This document shows, piece by piece, positions 8,275 through 16,695 of a stretch of 64,000 nucleotides of DNA (position 1 is its first letter; every line of letters starts with the position of its first letter). The stretch covers positions 20,106-84,105 of the forward strand of contig CANLCC010000005.1 in NCBI GenBank assembly GCA_947488815.1. Direction: 5' to 3'. Source of the stretch: CAIQIA01 sp945861105. Lineage in GTDB: Bacteria; Cyanobacteriota; Cyanobacteriia; PCC-6307; Cyanobiaceae. The notes under the pieces were generated by a model. That model saw only the letters and a list, made by a program, of their open reading frames with translations, did not search any database and was not told the origin of the DNA. The translations under genes and the position numbers were made by a program.

Positions 8275-9427
8275 GGCCCCCCGCTGCAAGGTCCTCCGCC
8301 GGTTCGGTCTGCAGCAGCATCCAATGGAACCCCCCCAGCAGGTGTGGGTCCACCAGTCGCAGCAGTTCCTCCCGCCGCTGCAGCCGCATCGCGAGCGAAC
8401 CGGCATCGGCGTCGGAGAGGGCCGAGAGTTCTCCGGCCAGCCCCAGGCCCAGCAGCGCTTCCCCCTGCAGGGCTGACCCATGCCAGTGCCAGCCGCTGCG
8501 ACCGGCGGCCATGGCCATGGCATCGAGGCATACATGGGCGCTCAGATCCTGCCGGCCGGGGTCCTGGAGCAGGTCTGAACCACCCTGCTGCTGCCGCACC
8601 GCCAGCAGGGTGCCGCCATGGCGCCAGGGGGCATAGAGCTGGCGAGCGGTGAGGGCATAGTCGATCGCCAGCAGCCAGCCCCGCTCCAGCCCCCGGCGCA
8701 TCCGCCGCAGGCAGGGGGCCAGGGCCGGGCACCATTCGCTGGTCCATCCCAGGGCACGCCCACCACCGTCGGCCGGCAGGCCCAGGGCGTCCAGCTGCCG
8801 CAGCAGGCCGGCCGCCAGCGATGGACCGGCAACCTCCTGCAACCGGCCCTCGGCATCCAGGGTCACCTGCAGCCGCCGCCAGCCGTCGGGCCCCAGCTGG
8901 AACCGCTCCACCGGCAGGGCATCGAAGAGTTCATTCGCCAGCACCACCCCGTGGCGGGGGGTGGTGGTCGCTTCCGCCAGGGGCCAGCCGGCGGCGGCGA
9001 GCCGCTGCCGCTGGCGACGGCGCAGGGCAGGGCTGGCCTCCTGCAGCACCAGCTCGAGCCGTTCCAGCCAGGGGGGATTGAGCTGCTGCAGGGCGCCGCG
9101 CAGCTGGACCGCCAGGTCCCCATCGCCGGGCCCCCATTCGATCAGGGCCAGGGGGCCGGAGCCCTGGGCCGCGAGCCGGTCGAAGAGGGGCAGCAGCTGG
9201 CGGGCCAGCAGTTCGGCAAAAGCCGATCCAAGGGCCGGTGAGGTGACGAAGTCACCCCGGGGCCCGAAGCGCACGTGGCCAGCGCCGTAGTACCCGTGCT
9301 CTGGATCATGCAGCAGCCACTGCAGCAGCTGGGGCCAGCCCACCGGCCTTCCCCGCCGTTGCAGGCGCCGGGTGAGCCAGCTGTCGGCGGGGGGGCTGGT
9401 CACAGGCGCATCGTGAATCGGTGACAA
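8246..9427 (-). CDS. SAM-dependent methyltransferase, MidA/NDUFAF7 family
   Basis: A class I methyltransferase of the MidA family; the mitochondrial member methylates an arginine of a complex I subunit, so a role in NDH-1 assembly is possible but unproven in cyanobacteria. Typical features: LLHDPEHGYYG near residue 40, GDFVTSPALGSAFAELLARQ, the SAM-binding IEWGPGDGDLA near residue 115, and VLANELFDALPVERF. Length 393 residues is normal. ATG 9427 is used; GTG 9403 is a plausible shorter start. Convergent overlap with aroB. Confidence 0.85.
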   Translation of the reverse strand: MSPIHDAPVTSPPADSWLTRRLQRRGRPVGWPQLLQWLLHDPEHGYYGAGHVRFGPRGDFVTSPALGSAFAELLARQLLPLFDRLAAQGSGPLALIEWGPGDGDLAVQLRGALQQLNPPWLERLELVLQEASPALRRRQRQRLAAAGWPLAEATTTPRHGVVLANELFDALPVERFQLGPDGWRRLQVTLDAEGRLQEVAGPSLAAGLLRQLDALGLPADGGGRALGWTSEWCPALAPCLRRMRRGLERGWLLAIDYALTARQLYAPWRHGGTLLAVRQQQGGSDLLQDPGRQDLSAHVCLDAMAMAAGRSGWHWHGSALQGEALLGLGLAGELSALSDADAGSLAMRLQRREELLRLVDPHLLGGFHWMLLQTEPAEDLAAGGLRIWPGWSA

Positions 9428-9456
9428 TGCATCCTTGCGTTTCCTCCCCGCCGTCC

Positions 9457-10254
9457 ATGGTGCGTCGCCTGCTGGTGCTCACGGCTCTCGTGCTGGGGCT
9501 GCAGGCCCTCTGGCCGGCGGCGGCGATGGCTTACGACAACCCCGACCTCTTGCCCGACCATCCGACGCCGGTCATTGACCTGGCCAGGGCCCTCACCGAT
9601 CCCCAGCGGAGCCAGCTGGAGGGCCAGCTGGATGATTTCGAGGAGCGCAGCGGCTGGAAGCTGCGGGTGCTGACCCAGTACGACCGCACCCCCGGCAAGG
9701 CCGTGCGCGACTTCTGGCAGCTGGATGAGCGCAGCCTGCTGCTGGTGGCTGATCCCCGCGGCGGCAATTTGCTGAATTTCAACGTCGGCGATGCCCTCTT
9801 CGCCCTCATGCCCCGCACCTACTGGGTCGAGCTGCAGACCCGCTATGGCAACCAGTACTACGTACGCGACCACGGCGAGGACGGGGCGATCCTCGCGGCC
9901 CTGGGGGCGGTGGAGACCTGCCTTGAACGGGGCGGCTGCCAGGTGGTTCCCGGTCTGCCGCAGGAGCAGTGGCTGCTCACCCTGTGCAGCTCGATCCTGG
10001 GGGGCCTGATCGTGGGTGTGGTGGCGTACCCACGGCAGCCCGATCGGGTCATCGCCTGGGGCTGGGTGCTGTTGCTGTCACCCCTGTGGCTGATGCTCTT
10101 CGGTGTCTTCGGCGTCGCTCCGGTGGTGACCCGCACCCACGAGTGGCTTCCGCTGGCCCGCAATGGCCTTGGTTTCGTGGTGAGCGCCCTGGGGGCTTAT
10201 CTGCTTGCCCAGTGGCGCCTGTTCCCGCGGGAACAGGGCGATGGCAATGGGTGA
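9457..10254 (+). CDS. TPM-domain protein (Psb32/TLP18.3-like)
   Basis: A secreted or lumenal membrane protein. It has a signal peptide (VRRLLVLTALVLGLQALWPAAAMA), then a TPM domain with PTPVIDLARALTDPQRSQLEGQLDDF and LRVLTQYDRTPGKAV, then one or two C-terminal membrane spans. In plants and cyanobacteria TPM proteins of this type (TLP18.3, Psb32) help PSII repair. ATG 9457 places the signal peptide correctly; ATG 9427 would add 10 residues. Divergent from the MidA-like gene. Confidence 0.8.
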   Translation: MVRRLLVLTALVLGLQALWPAAAMAYDNPDLLPDHPTPVIDLARALTDPQRSQLEGQLDDFEERSGWKLRVLTQYDRTPGKAVRDFWQLDERSLLLVADPRGGNLLNFNVGDALFALMPRTYWVELQTRYGNQYYVRDHGEDGAILAALGAVETCLERGGCQVVPGLPQEQWLLTLCSSILGGLIVGVVAYPRQPDRVIAWGWVLLLSPLWLMLFGVFGVAPVVTRTHEWLPLARNGLGFVVSALGAYLLAQWRLFPREQGDGNG

Positions 10255-10282
10255 CTCGCTGTTAGTGATCAATCGTGGGTGA

Positions 10283-11086
10283 TCAGTTGTCCTGAAGATC
10301 CTTCAGGGCACAGTCAAGGCTGCCGTCCTGGCAATTGCTGTCTGTCACCTTGGCCAGGGGCAGGCGATTGCGCAGCCGCACAAGATTGGCCTGATAGAAG
10401 CGCTGCAGCTCTTCAAGGCGTTTGACGGGCTGTCCGTAATAGCTGCTGCCCCGCAGGGTGGGGAACGAGGCCCACTCGGGCGCCAGCAGGGCAGCCAGTT
10501 CAGCATTGAGCTCGCCACGGTCGGCGAGGGGCAGGGCCCCCCGGCGGGCGATCAGGTAAAGGGCGGCCTGATCCTGCACCTGCGGACCGAAGCCCGGGAG
10601 GTTCATGGCCCGGGTGACGAGGCCCCAGGTGGCAGGCATGAACTGATAGGCGCCGGCAGCCGCGCTCGCATACCCGGAGGTGTAGTTGACACGGTCAGGA
10701 TGGCGCTCGAGGCTTGACATCAGCCCTCCGCCGAACATCACGCGGTAGCCGAGATCGGTGCCTTCCTTCCAGGTGCCTTCGGCGTAGCGGATGGTGTTCA
10801 GCAGGGCCCGCCGCTCGGGGGTGATCGCGAAGTACCGCGGCATGGCCGGGAACCCCGGGAAGGTGAGGCGGGGGAGGCTCAGCTGAGCCACTGAACGCTC
10901 ATCCACGCGCACGGGTTGGCCGGCACCGGCCGGGAGCTGCTCGGTGGCACGGGTCGGCCCAGCGGCGACGGCGGCCAGCAGGCCTCCGCACAGGGAAAGG
11001 GAGAGAACTGGATGGATGCGATCTCGGAAGGGTCGGATGGGCAGAACCTTCGACGTCATACGCAGAGCACAAAACAAGCCGCTCAC
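10283..11086 (-). CDS. Exported GH104 (lambda endolysin-like) lytic transglycosylase
   Basis: Predicted periplasmic murein enzyme. After a basic start and a hydrophobic signal (VLSLSLCGGLLAAVAAG), the catalytic domain matches the lambda R lysozyme fold: IRYAEGTW carries the likely catalytic Glu, followed by GYRVMFGGGL, the core GAGRYQ-equivalent AAAGAYQFMPATWG, QDQAALYLIARRGALPL and EWASFPTLRGSSYYGQ. Start is GTG 11086, 267 residues, because an AGGAGA (11091-11096 on the complement) sits at ideal distance; ATG 11059 has none. The family is seen in phages and in marine picocyanobacterial genomes. Confidence 0.82.
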   Translation of the reverse strand: MSGLFCALRMTSKVLPIRPFRDRIHPVLSLSLCGGLLAAVAAGPTRATEQLPAGAGQPVRVDERSVAQLSLPRLTFPGFPAMPRYFAITPERRALLNTIRYAEGTWKEGTDLGYRVMFGGGLMSSLERHPDRVNYTSGYASAAAGAYQFMPATWGLVTRAMNLPGFGPQVQDQAALYLIARRGALPLADRGELNAELAALLAPEWASFPTLRGSSYYGQPVKRLEELQRFYQANLVRLRNRLPLAKVTDSNCQDGSLDCALKDLQDN

Positions 11087-11528
11087 GATTTCTCCTGAAA
11101 CGGACGGCACAAATATGCCCATCAATGGGACCGGCGAGAAAATAAATTAGACAGATAAAAAATCGTCTACTGTCCATTGACCGCCACATGGGCGCTTGTG
11201 ACTGCCTCAGATCGCCTGGATTTGAATCAACTCCACAGCTGCATTCTGTCCCCTTTGAGGGATGTTCAGGCAGCTTGGTGTGATTGGTCACAGTTCGCTG
11301 GCACCGCTTGCCTTTGCAGCGTCAGCCCTTGCGGCCCGGTCGTTCTGGCCGCTGTCCCTGGAGATCTTCGTGGTGATCGGGGGCCGCGGCTGAGCGCTCG
11401 GCACGCGTCTCTGCGGTTGTGTGCCGGGTCTGCTCGGACGTCGCGGGAGGCGCCCACGAAGCGCCCGTTGTCCAGCGCACCTGTGCCGGATCGTCAGCCG
11501 CTGGGGCCTGCCGGTTGTGTCAGCTGTC
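11087..11528. other. Intergenic region with an AT-rich promoter-like stretch
   Basis: The longest non-coding gap of the window. Bases 11131-11166 are unusually AT-rich for this genome and on the minus strand contain TAATTT (complement of 11144-11149), a candidate -10 box for the GH104 gene about 55 bases upstream of its start. The remainder holds an open frame of 43 residues on the plus strand (11262-11393) with a hydrophobic middle but no usable ribosome site, which I do not accept as a gene. No tRNA, repeat or phage attachment site was seen. Confidence 0.4.
11091..11096 (-). promoter_or_regulatory. Shine-Dalgarno sequence that fixes the GH104 start
   Basis: AGGAGA on the minus strand ends five bases before GTG 11086. 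Most genes in this window lack such a clear site, so it favours GTG 11086 over the downstream ATG 11059. Confidence 0.7.
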
Positions 11529-12611
11529 TCACGGCAGCGGGCACCAATGGGTGGCCAGCCAGGCGGCCGCCCGGTCGGCCCCATCACTGGCCAGGGGTGG
11601 GCCCATGGGCGGTGCCAGGGGGCGATCGAGGGCCCATTCGCCACTGCCGAACTGGTCGCGGCTGAGGATCCGGTGTCTGCCGTGGCGCTGCAGGCCCTCC
11701 AGCAGCACCGCCGCCTCGGCGAACTGGGCCCGTTCGACGGCCACCACGCCCACGTCCTGGGCAAGGGCCTCACAGAAGGTGCTGTAGCCAGGCTTGGTGA
11801 TCACCAGCTGGCAGAGGGGCAGCACATCGAGGGGGCGCAGGTCAGCCGGCACCGGGATCAGGTTGGCGGCCTCCGGCAGCCGGCGGTCGCAGACCAGAAA
11901 GCGCCAGTCGGGCCAGCGGGAGGGCAGGGCCGGATCCAGGGCCAGGCCCATCCCCCCGAAACTCAGCAGCGCCGTGCGCTCGCGCGGGTGGTCGTGTCCC
12001 AGCCGTCGGCGCAGTTCCTCGGGGCCAAAGCGGGGGGTGCCGCTCTCGCCGCCGATGGCCAGCTGGGGCAACCCCCAGTCCATGGTCAGGGGGAACGGGC
12101 AGCGGATCAGGGCCTGGCCACGGCGGTACAGGCGCTGGCAGTGGTCGACCCAGGGCACGAAGGCCGGGCCAAGGGCGGCGTAGATGGCATCCCAGCCGAA
12201 ATTGCCGTGCCAGACCAGCGGAATCCCCAGGGATTCGGCCAGGCGCACCGCCGCCGGTGGGATGTCGGCGATCACCAGCCCGCGCCCGCCATGGGCGGCC
12301 AGCCGGGGGGCCAGCCAGGCCAGTTCCTCTTCCAGCTGCCCGGGCAGGGACGCTTCCAGGGCCTCCAGCGCCGTCAGCGTCGCGGCGGGATCGCTGCCCA
12401 GGGCATCGGCCTGGCGCACACCGACGTCCCAGACGCAGGGGCGATGGAGCCACGGCAGATCACCGAGGTTCTGCCGCAGCAGGTCTTCCGGCAGCCCCGT
12501 CGACAGCACCAGTTCGATGTCGTGGCGCCGCTGCAGCAGGTCCCGCAGCAGGGCCGCCATGCGGGCGCCGTGGCCGAATCCGTGGCTGCTGATGCAGGCG
12601 ATGATCAGCAT
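11529..12611 (-). CDS. GT-B type glycosyltransferase-like protein
   Basis: A 360-residue protein that begins MLIIACISSHGFGHGARM, the SGHG-like phosphate loop found in MurG and arabinokinase-linked glycosyltransferases, and has a C-terminal nucleotide-sugar block (LVITKPGYSTFCEALAQDVGVVAVER) with the KPGYSTxxE pattern. This supports a GT-B fold using an activated sugar. Acceptor and sugar are unknown. Its start overlaps the stop of the upstream phosphoesterase by 7 bases, so the two are probably translated together. Confidence 0.78.
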   Translation of the reverse strand: MLIIACISSHGFGHGARMAALLRDLLQRRHDIELVLSTGLPEDLLRQNLGDLPWLHRPCVWDVGVRQADALGSDPAATLTALEALEASLPGQLEEELAWLAPRLAAHGGRGLVIADIPPAAVRLAESLGIPLVWHGNFGWDAIYAALGPAFVPWVDHCQRLYRRGQALIRCPFPLTMDWGLPQLAIGGESGTPRFGPEELRRRLGHDHPRERTALLSFGGMGLALDPALPSRWPDWRFLVCDRRLPEAANLIPVPADLRPLDVLPLCQLVITKPGYSTFCEALAQDVGVVAVERAQFAEAAVLLEGLQRHGRHRILSRDQFGSGEWALDRPLAPPMGPPLASDGADRAAAWLATHWCPLP

Positions 12612-13456
12612 GCGACCGGCTCACTGCTCAGCAGGTCGTCCTGGGCCCGCACCACCCCTTCGCTGTCGTGCCAGCAGAGCCGCACGGCCTCGACCCGCCC
12701 GTCCGCGGCCAGGTCGACCCAGCTGAACTGCCGCACGGCGCGACCGTTCACGTCATGGCCATGGCGGGGAACGCAGGCGGCATTGAAGAAGATCGTCCCC
12801 TGGCCGTCGCGCAACAGCCGCCGGCGGGCGCCACCGCTGCGCAGCCGATGGTGCATGTGGCCGAAGACCACCAGCGGCACAGGGCGCTGGCGGCGGATGC
12901 GCTGCAGGGCCTCCCGCAGATCCAGGTCCCCCCAGTCGAGGGCCGGTCGCTTCCAGTCACGGCCGCAGGGATCGCTGGCGGCGCTGCCCAGGCCGCTGGG
13001 GCCGCAGTGGGCGAGCAGCACGAGGGGGCGTCCCTCCGGCGCCGCCAGGGCCGCGGTGGTGATGCGTTCGGCCGATTGCAGCAGATCCAGCGGGCCCCAG
13101 TGGGCCTGCACCGCCTGGGACAGGTTGAAGCCGCCGCCGGCACTGCCGGGGCGCCCCCCCACCACCGCCAGCCCCGGTGGGTCCAGCCAGCGCAAGGACC
13201 AGGGGCAGTGCAGCTCCCCCAGCGCCTGGTCCATGCGGGCCATGGTGCGGCCGCTGGCGTCGCGGCCCGCATCGTGGTTGCCGAGGATGCAGGCCGCCGG
13301 CAGGGGCAGGGAGGCCAGGCGCCGGCCGAGGCGGCCATCCCCATCGGCCAGGTCGCCCACCAGCAGCAGGGCATCGGGCTGCAGATGACGCAGCACGGCT
13401 TCGTCGTGGTCGTCCCACTGGCCGTGCAGATCACCGGCGATGGCCACTCGCAGCAC
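12605..13456 (-). CDS. Calcineurin-like metallophosphoesterase (TIGR04168-like)
   Basis: A two-metal phosphoesterase of 283 residues. Metal ligands appear in order: AIAGDLHGQW (D-x-H), LLVGDLADGDG (GD), ILGNHDAGRD (GNHD), LLAHCGPSG and VFGHMHHRL (GHxH). The layout fits a cyanobacterial and plant family annotated TIGR04168; the substrate is unknown. It heads a short operon with the glycosyltransferase downstream and is divergent from nadA (about 60 bases). Confidence 0.85.
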   Translation of the reverse strand: MLRVAIAGDLHGQWDDHDEAVLRHLQPDALLLVGDLADGDGRLGRRLASLPLPAACILGNHDAGRDASGRTMARMDQALGELHCPWSLRWLDPPGLAVVGGRPGSAGGGFNLSQAVQAHWGPLDLLQSAERITTAALAAPEGRPLVLLAHCGPSGLGSAASDPCGRDWKRPALDWGDLDLREALQRIRRQRPVPLVVFGHMHHRLRSGGARRRLLRDGQGTIFFNAACVPRHGHDVNGRAVRQFSWVDLAADGRVEAVRLCWHDSEGVVRAQDDLLSSEPVAC

Positions 13457-13515
13457 GGGGGACGGCAGACGGACTTCCTAGGGTGTGATCATCCTCCCGC
13501 GCCACGGTCCGTCGC

Positions 13516-14457
13516 GTGTTCCTCAGCACCGCCCCCAAGGATCGCCCTGCCCGCATCCAGGAGCTGAAGCAGCAGCGCCGGGCCCTGATCCTGGCGCACT
13601 ACTACCAGGAACCCGCCATCCAGGACCTGGCCGACGTGATCGGGGACTCGCTGGAACTGTCGCGCCGCGCCGCGGCCACCGACGCCGACGTGATCGTGTT
13701 CTGCGGGGTGCACTTCATGGCCGAGACCGCCAAGATCCTCAACCCGGGCCGCACGGTGGTGCTGCCGGACCTGGCGGCCGGCTGCAGCCTGGCTGACGCC
13801 TGCCCGGCCGATGAATTCGCACGCTTCAGGGCCCGGCATCCCGACCACATCGTGGTCAGCTACATCAACTGTTCGGCGGCGGTGAAGGCCCAGAGCGACC
13901 TGATCTGCACAAGCAGCAACGCCGTTGATCTCGTGAGGCAGCTGCCGGCCGACCGGCCGATCCTCTTTGCACCGGACCAGAACCTCGGCCGCTGGGTGCA
14001 GCGCCAGAGCGGCCGCGAGCTGACCCTCTGGCCCGGCAGCTGCATCGTCCACGAGACCTTCAGTGAAGAGGCCCTGCTGCGGTTGAAGCACGAGCATCCC
14101 GAGGCGGAGGTGATCGCCCATCCCGAGTGCCAGCCGCATCTGCTCGATCTGGCCGATTTCATCGGCTCCACCAGTGCCCTGCTGCGGCATGCCGCCAGCA
14201 GTGACGCCACCACCTTTCTGGTGCTGACCGAACCAGGCATCCTGCACCAGATGCGCCGGCGGCTGCCGGCCAAGGTCTTCCACGACGTGCCCGGGGCCGA
14301 CGGCTGCAGCTGCAACGCCTGCCCCTACATGCGCCTCAACACCCTCGAGAAGCTGGAGCGCTGCCTCGAGACCCTGTCGCCGGCCATCGAACTCGACGAG
14401 GACCTGCGCCTGCGGGCCCTGGCGCCGATCGAGCGCATGCTGGCCATGAGCCGCTGA
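13516..14457 (+). CDS. nadA: Quinolinate synthase
   Basis: Iron-sulfur enzyme that condenses iminoaspartate with dihydroxyacetone phosphate to quinolinate in NAD synthesis. Visible marks: LAHYYQEPAIQDLADVIGDS near residue 27, VIVFCGVHFMAETAKIL with the first cluster cysteine, a middle cysteine in WPGSCIVHE-like context, and the C-terminal CSCNACPYMRLNTLEKL. Start is GTG 13516 (313 residues). The oxygen-sensitive 4Fe-4S cluster is expected from three conserved cysteines. Confidence 0.96.
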   Translation: MFLSTAPKDRPARIQELKQQRRALILAHYYQEPAIQDLADVIGDSLELSRRAAATDADVIVFCGVHFMAETAKILNPGRTVVLPDLAAGCSLADACPADEFARFRARHPDHIVVSYINCSAAVKAQSDLICTSSNAVDLVRQLPADRPILFAPDQNLGRWVQRQSGRELTLWPGSCIVHETFSEEALLRLKHEHPEAEVIAHPECQPHLLDLADFIGSTSALLRHAASSDATTFLVLTEPGILHQMRRRLPAKVFHDVPGADGCSCNACPYMRLNTLEKLERCLETLSPAIELDEDLRLRALAPIERMLAMSR

Positions 14458-14466
14458 ACCCAGGGG

Positions 14467-15555
14467 TCAGTAGCTGTAGTTGGCCACGAACAGGCTCGTG
14501 TCGTCCGACGGCTCGCTGCCGGCGCGGTAAGCCCCGCGGCTGGCGGCCCCGTTGGCCCGGGCCCGCGCCAGCAGCGCCGCCTGGCCGGCGGCCCGGTCGT
14601 GGCCACCCCAGTGCTTGAGGCACGAATGCTGCAGGGCCCGGCCGAAGGAGAAGCCCAGGTGCCAGGGGGCGTTGGCCATGGCGGCAGCTTCGTTGATGGC
14701 ATTGAGGCAGAGGCTGGCGTCTTCTTCGCTCAGGCCGCCGGAGAGAAACAGGATCGCCGGCACCGCCGCCGGCACCGTCCGGCTGAGGGTGCGCACGGTG
14801 AATTCCCCCACCTCGTCGGCACTGGGCTGCTGGGGGCAGTCGGCGCCGGCGGTGGTCATCGACGGCTTCAGCAGGCTGCCTTCGAGGTGAACGCCGTTCA
14901 GCCCCAGGGCCTCATAGACGGTGCGCAGCACCCATTCCTGCACCGAGGCGGTGGTGGCGATGTCGTGGTCACCGTCCATGAGGATCTCGGGTTCGACGAT
15001 CGGCACCAGCCCCTGCTCCTGCACCGTGCGGGCGTAGCGGGCCAGGCCCCAGGCGTTCTCCCGCACCGCCAGTTCGCTGGGGCAGCCGTCCCCGTTGATG
15101 CGCAGCACCGCCCGCCACTTGGCGAACCGTGCCCCGCGGGCGTAATACCGCTCCGCCCGTTCCGCCAGGCCCCGCAGGCCGGTGCACCAGGTTTCACCGG
15201 CCAGGCCGCCCGCCAGGGGTTCGACGCCGAGGTCGACCTTGATGCCCGGCACGATGCCCCGTTCCCGGAACAGATCGACGATCGGTGCAGCCTCACCGCC
15301 GTCGGCGTTGACCCCGGTCTGGAACAGGGTCTCTTCGTAGAGGATCACCCCGCTGATGTGCTGCTCGAGGCCATCGCAGCTGGCCAGCAGGCTGCGGTAG
15401 GCGCGGCGGTTCTCTTCGCTGTTCTCGAGGTTGATGGCGTCAAAGCGCTTGCCGATGGTGCCGGTGGATTCGTCGGCGGCCAGCAGGCCACTGCCCGGCG
15501 CCGCCAGGGCCGCGGCGGTGGCTTCGAGTTCGTCTCGGAAGTGGTCCAGGGCCAT
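14467..15555 (-). CDS. fda: Class I fructose-bisphosphate aldolase
   Basis: Schiff-base aldolase that cleaves and forms fructose-1,6-bisphosphate in glycolysis and the Calvin cycle. Family marks: GLLAADESTGTIGKRF near residue 23, the region KWRAVLRI, and the catalytic lysine in VHLEGSLLKPSMTT. C-terminus ends in a tyrosine (ANYSY), as in animal-type class I enzymes. ATG 15555 gives 362 residues. The frame stays open far upstream by chance (high G+C), so the start rests on homology to the usual N-terminus. Convergent with nadA (9-base gap). Confidence 0.95.
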   Translation of the reverse strand: MALDHFRDELEATAAALAAPGSGLLAADESTGTIGKRFDAINLENSEENRRAYRSLLASCDGLEQHISGVILYEETLFQTGVNADGGEAAPIVDLFRERGIVPGIKVDLGVEPLAGGLAGETWCTGLRGLAERAERYYARGARFAKWRAVLRINGDGCPSELAVRENAWGLARYARTVQEQGLVPIVEPEILMDGDHDIATTASVQEWVLRTVYEALGLNGVHLEGSLLKPSMTTAGADCPQQPSADEVGEFTVRTLSRTVPAAVPAILFLSGGLSEEDASLCLNAINEAAAMANAPWHLGFSFGRALQHSCLKHWGGHDRAAGQAALLARARANGAASRGAYRAGSEPSDDTSLFVANYSY

Positions 15556-15654
15556 GGCCGGTGGGCATGGTGACTGCCAAGGGCTAACCAGGCGGCCGGC
15601 GATCGTCAACGGCCCGGCCGATCGGCTAGAAGACGGCCGCCGGCCCTCCTCTGG

Positions 15655-16695
15655 ATGCCCCTGCCCGCCGATGGTCTGCTGACGCTGACCCCCCAGGGGC
15701 TGTACTGCCGCGCCGCCGAGGCCTGGATTGATCCCTGGCGGCCGGTGCCCCGGGCGTTGCTCACCCATGCCCATGCCGACCATGCCCGCCCCGGCAGCGG
15801 CTGCTACTGGGCCGTGGCCAGCAGTGAGGGCATCGTGCGGCGACGGCTGGGCAGTGCCATCGAGCTGCTGCCGGTCGAGTACGGCCAGCGGCTGCGCATA
15901 GGCGATGCGCGGGTGTCGTTCCACAGCGCCGGCCATGTGCTCGGCAGCGCCCAGATCCTGGTGGAGGCCGGTGGCGAACGCTGGCTGGTGAGCGGGGATT
16001 ACAAGCGCTGCGCTGACCCCAGCTGTGAACCCTTTGCCCCGGTGACGGCCGATGTGTTCATCACCGAGGCCACCTTCGCCCTGCCGATCTACCGCTGGCG
16101 TCCGGGGGCTGAGGTGGCGGCCGACCTGCTCGACTGGTGGCGGTCGGCGCCCGAGCGCCCCTCCCTGCTGTTCGCCTATGCCTTCGGCAAGGCCCAGCGG
16201 CTGCTGGCCGAACTGGCGGCCCTGGGGGTGACCGACGAGATCCTGCTGCACGGGGCCGTCGAGGCCCTGATGGACCCGTACCGCGAGGCGGGGGTGGCCC
16301 TGCCCCCCACCCGGCCGGTGGCGTCCGTGGGCCGGGGTGAATCCCTGGCGGGGCGGCTGGTGATCGCGCCGCCGGCGGCCCATCGTTCGGTGTGGATGCA
16401 GCGGTTCCACCGGCCCCAGACGGCCTTCGTGAGCGGCTGGATGGCGGTGCGCGGCGCCCGCCGGCGGCGCGGCTACGAGCGCGGATTCGTGCTCAGCGAC
16501 CATGCCGACTGGCCGGGGCTGCTGCAGACGGTGCGGGACACGGGGGCCCGGCAGATCTATGTGACCCACGGGCAGGGCCACGGCTTCGCCCGCTACCTGC
16601 GCGACCATGAGAGCCTCGCGGCCGAAGCGCTGGAAGGGGAGTTCGTCGCGGAACGGGGAGACGAGACCGATGCAAGCCTTCTGCCGGCTGTTTGA
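15655..16695 (+). CDS. Ligase-associated DNA exonuclease (metallo-beta-lactamase fold)
   Basis: First gene of a four-gene DNA-repair cassette. The MBL/beta-CASP nuclease motifs are LLTHAHADHARPG (HxHxDH), FHSAGHVLGSAQ, WLVSGDYKRCAD and the C-terminal LSDHADW. This matches the family annotated TIGR04122, found beside ATP-dependent ligases in bacteria. Predicted to resect or trim DNA ends. Its last 26 bases overlap the start of the ligase gene. Confidence 0.88.
   Translation: MPLPADGLLTLTPQGLYCRAAEAWIDPWRPVPRALLTHAHADHARPGSGCYWAVASSEGIVRRRLGSAIELLPVEYGQRLRIGDARVSFHSAGHVLGSAQILVEAGGERWLVSGDYKRCADPSCEPFAPVTADVFITEATFALPIYRWRPGAEVAADLLDWWRSAPERPSLLFAYAFGKAQRLLAELAALGVTDEILLHGAVEALMDPYREAGVALPPTRPVASVGRGESLAGRLVIAPPAAHRSVWMQRFHRPQTAFVSGWMAVRGARRRRGYERGFVLSDHADWPGLLQTVRDTGARQIYVTHGQGHGFARYLRDHESLAAEALEGEFVAERGDETDASLLPAV

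Noticed and set aside
11262..11393. A 43-residue plus-strand frame with a hydrophobic middle
   Set aside because: GAGG lies only one base before the ATG, there is no neighbour context, and the residues do not resemble any small photosynthetic subunit I know.
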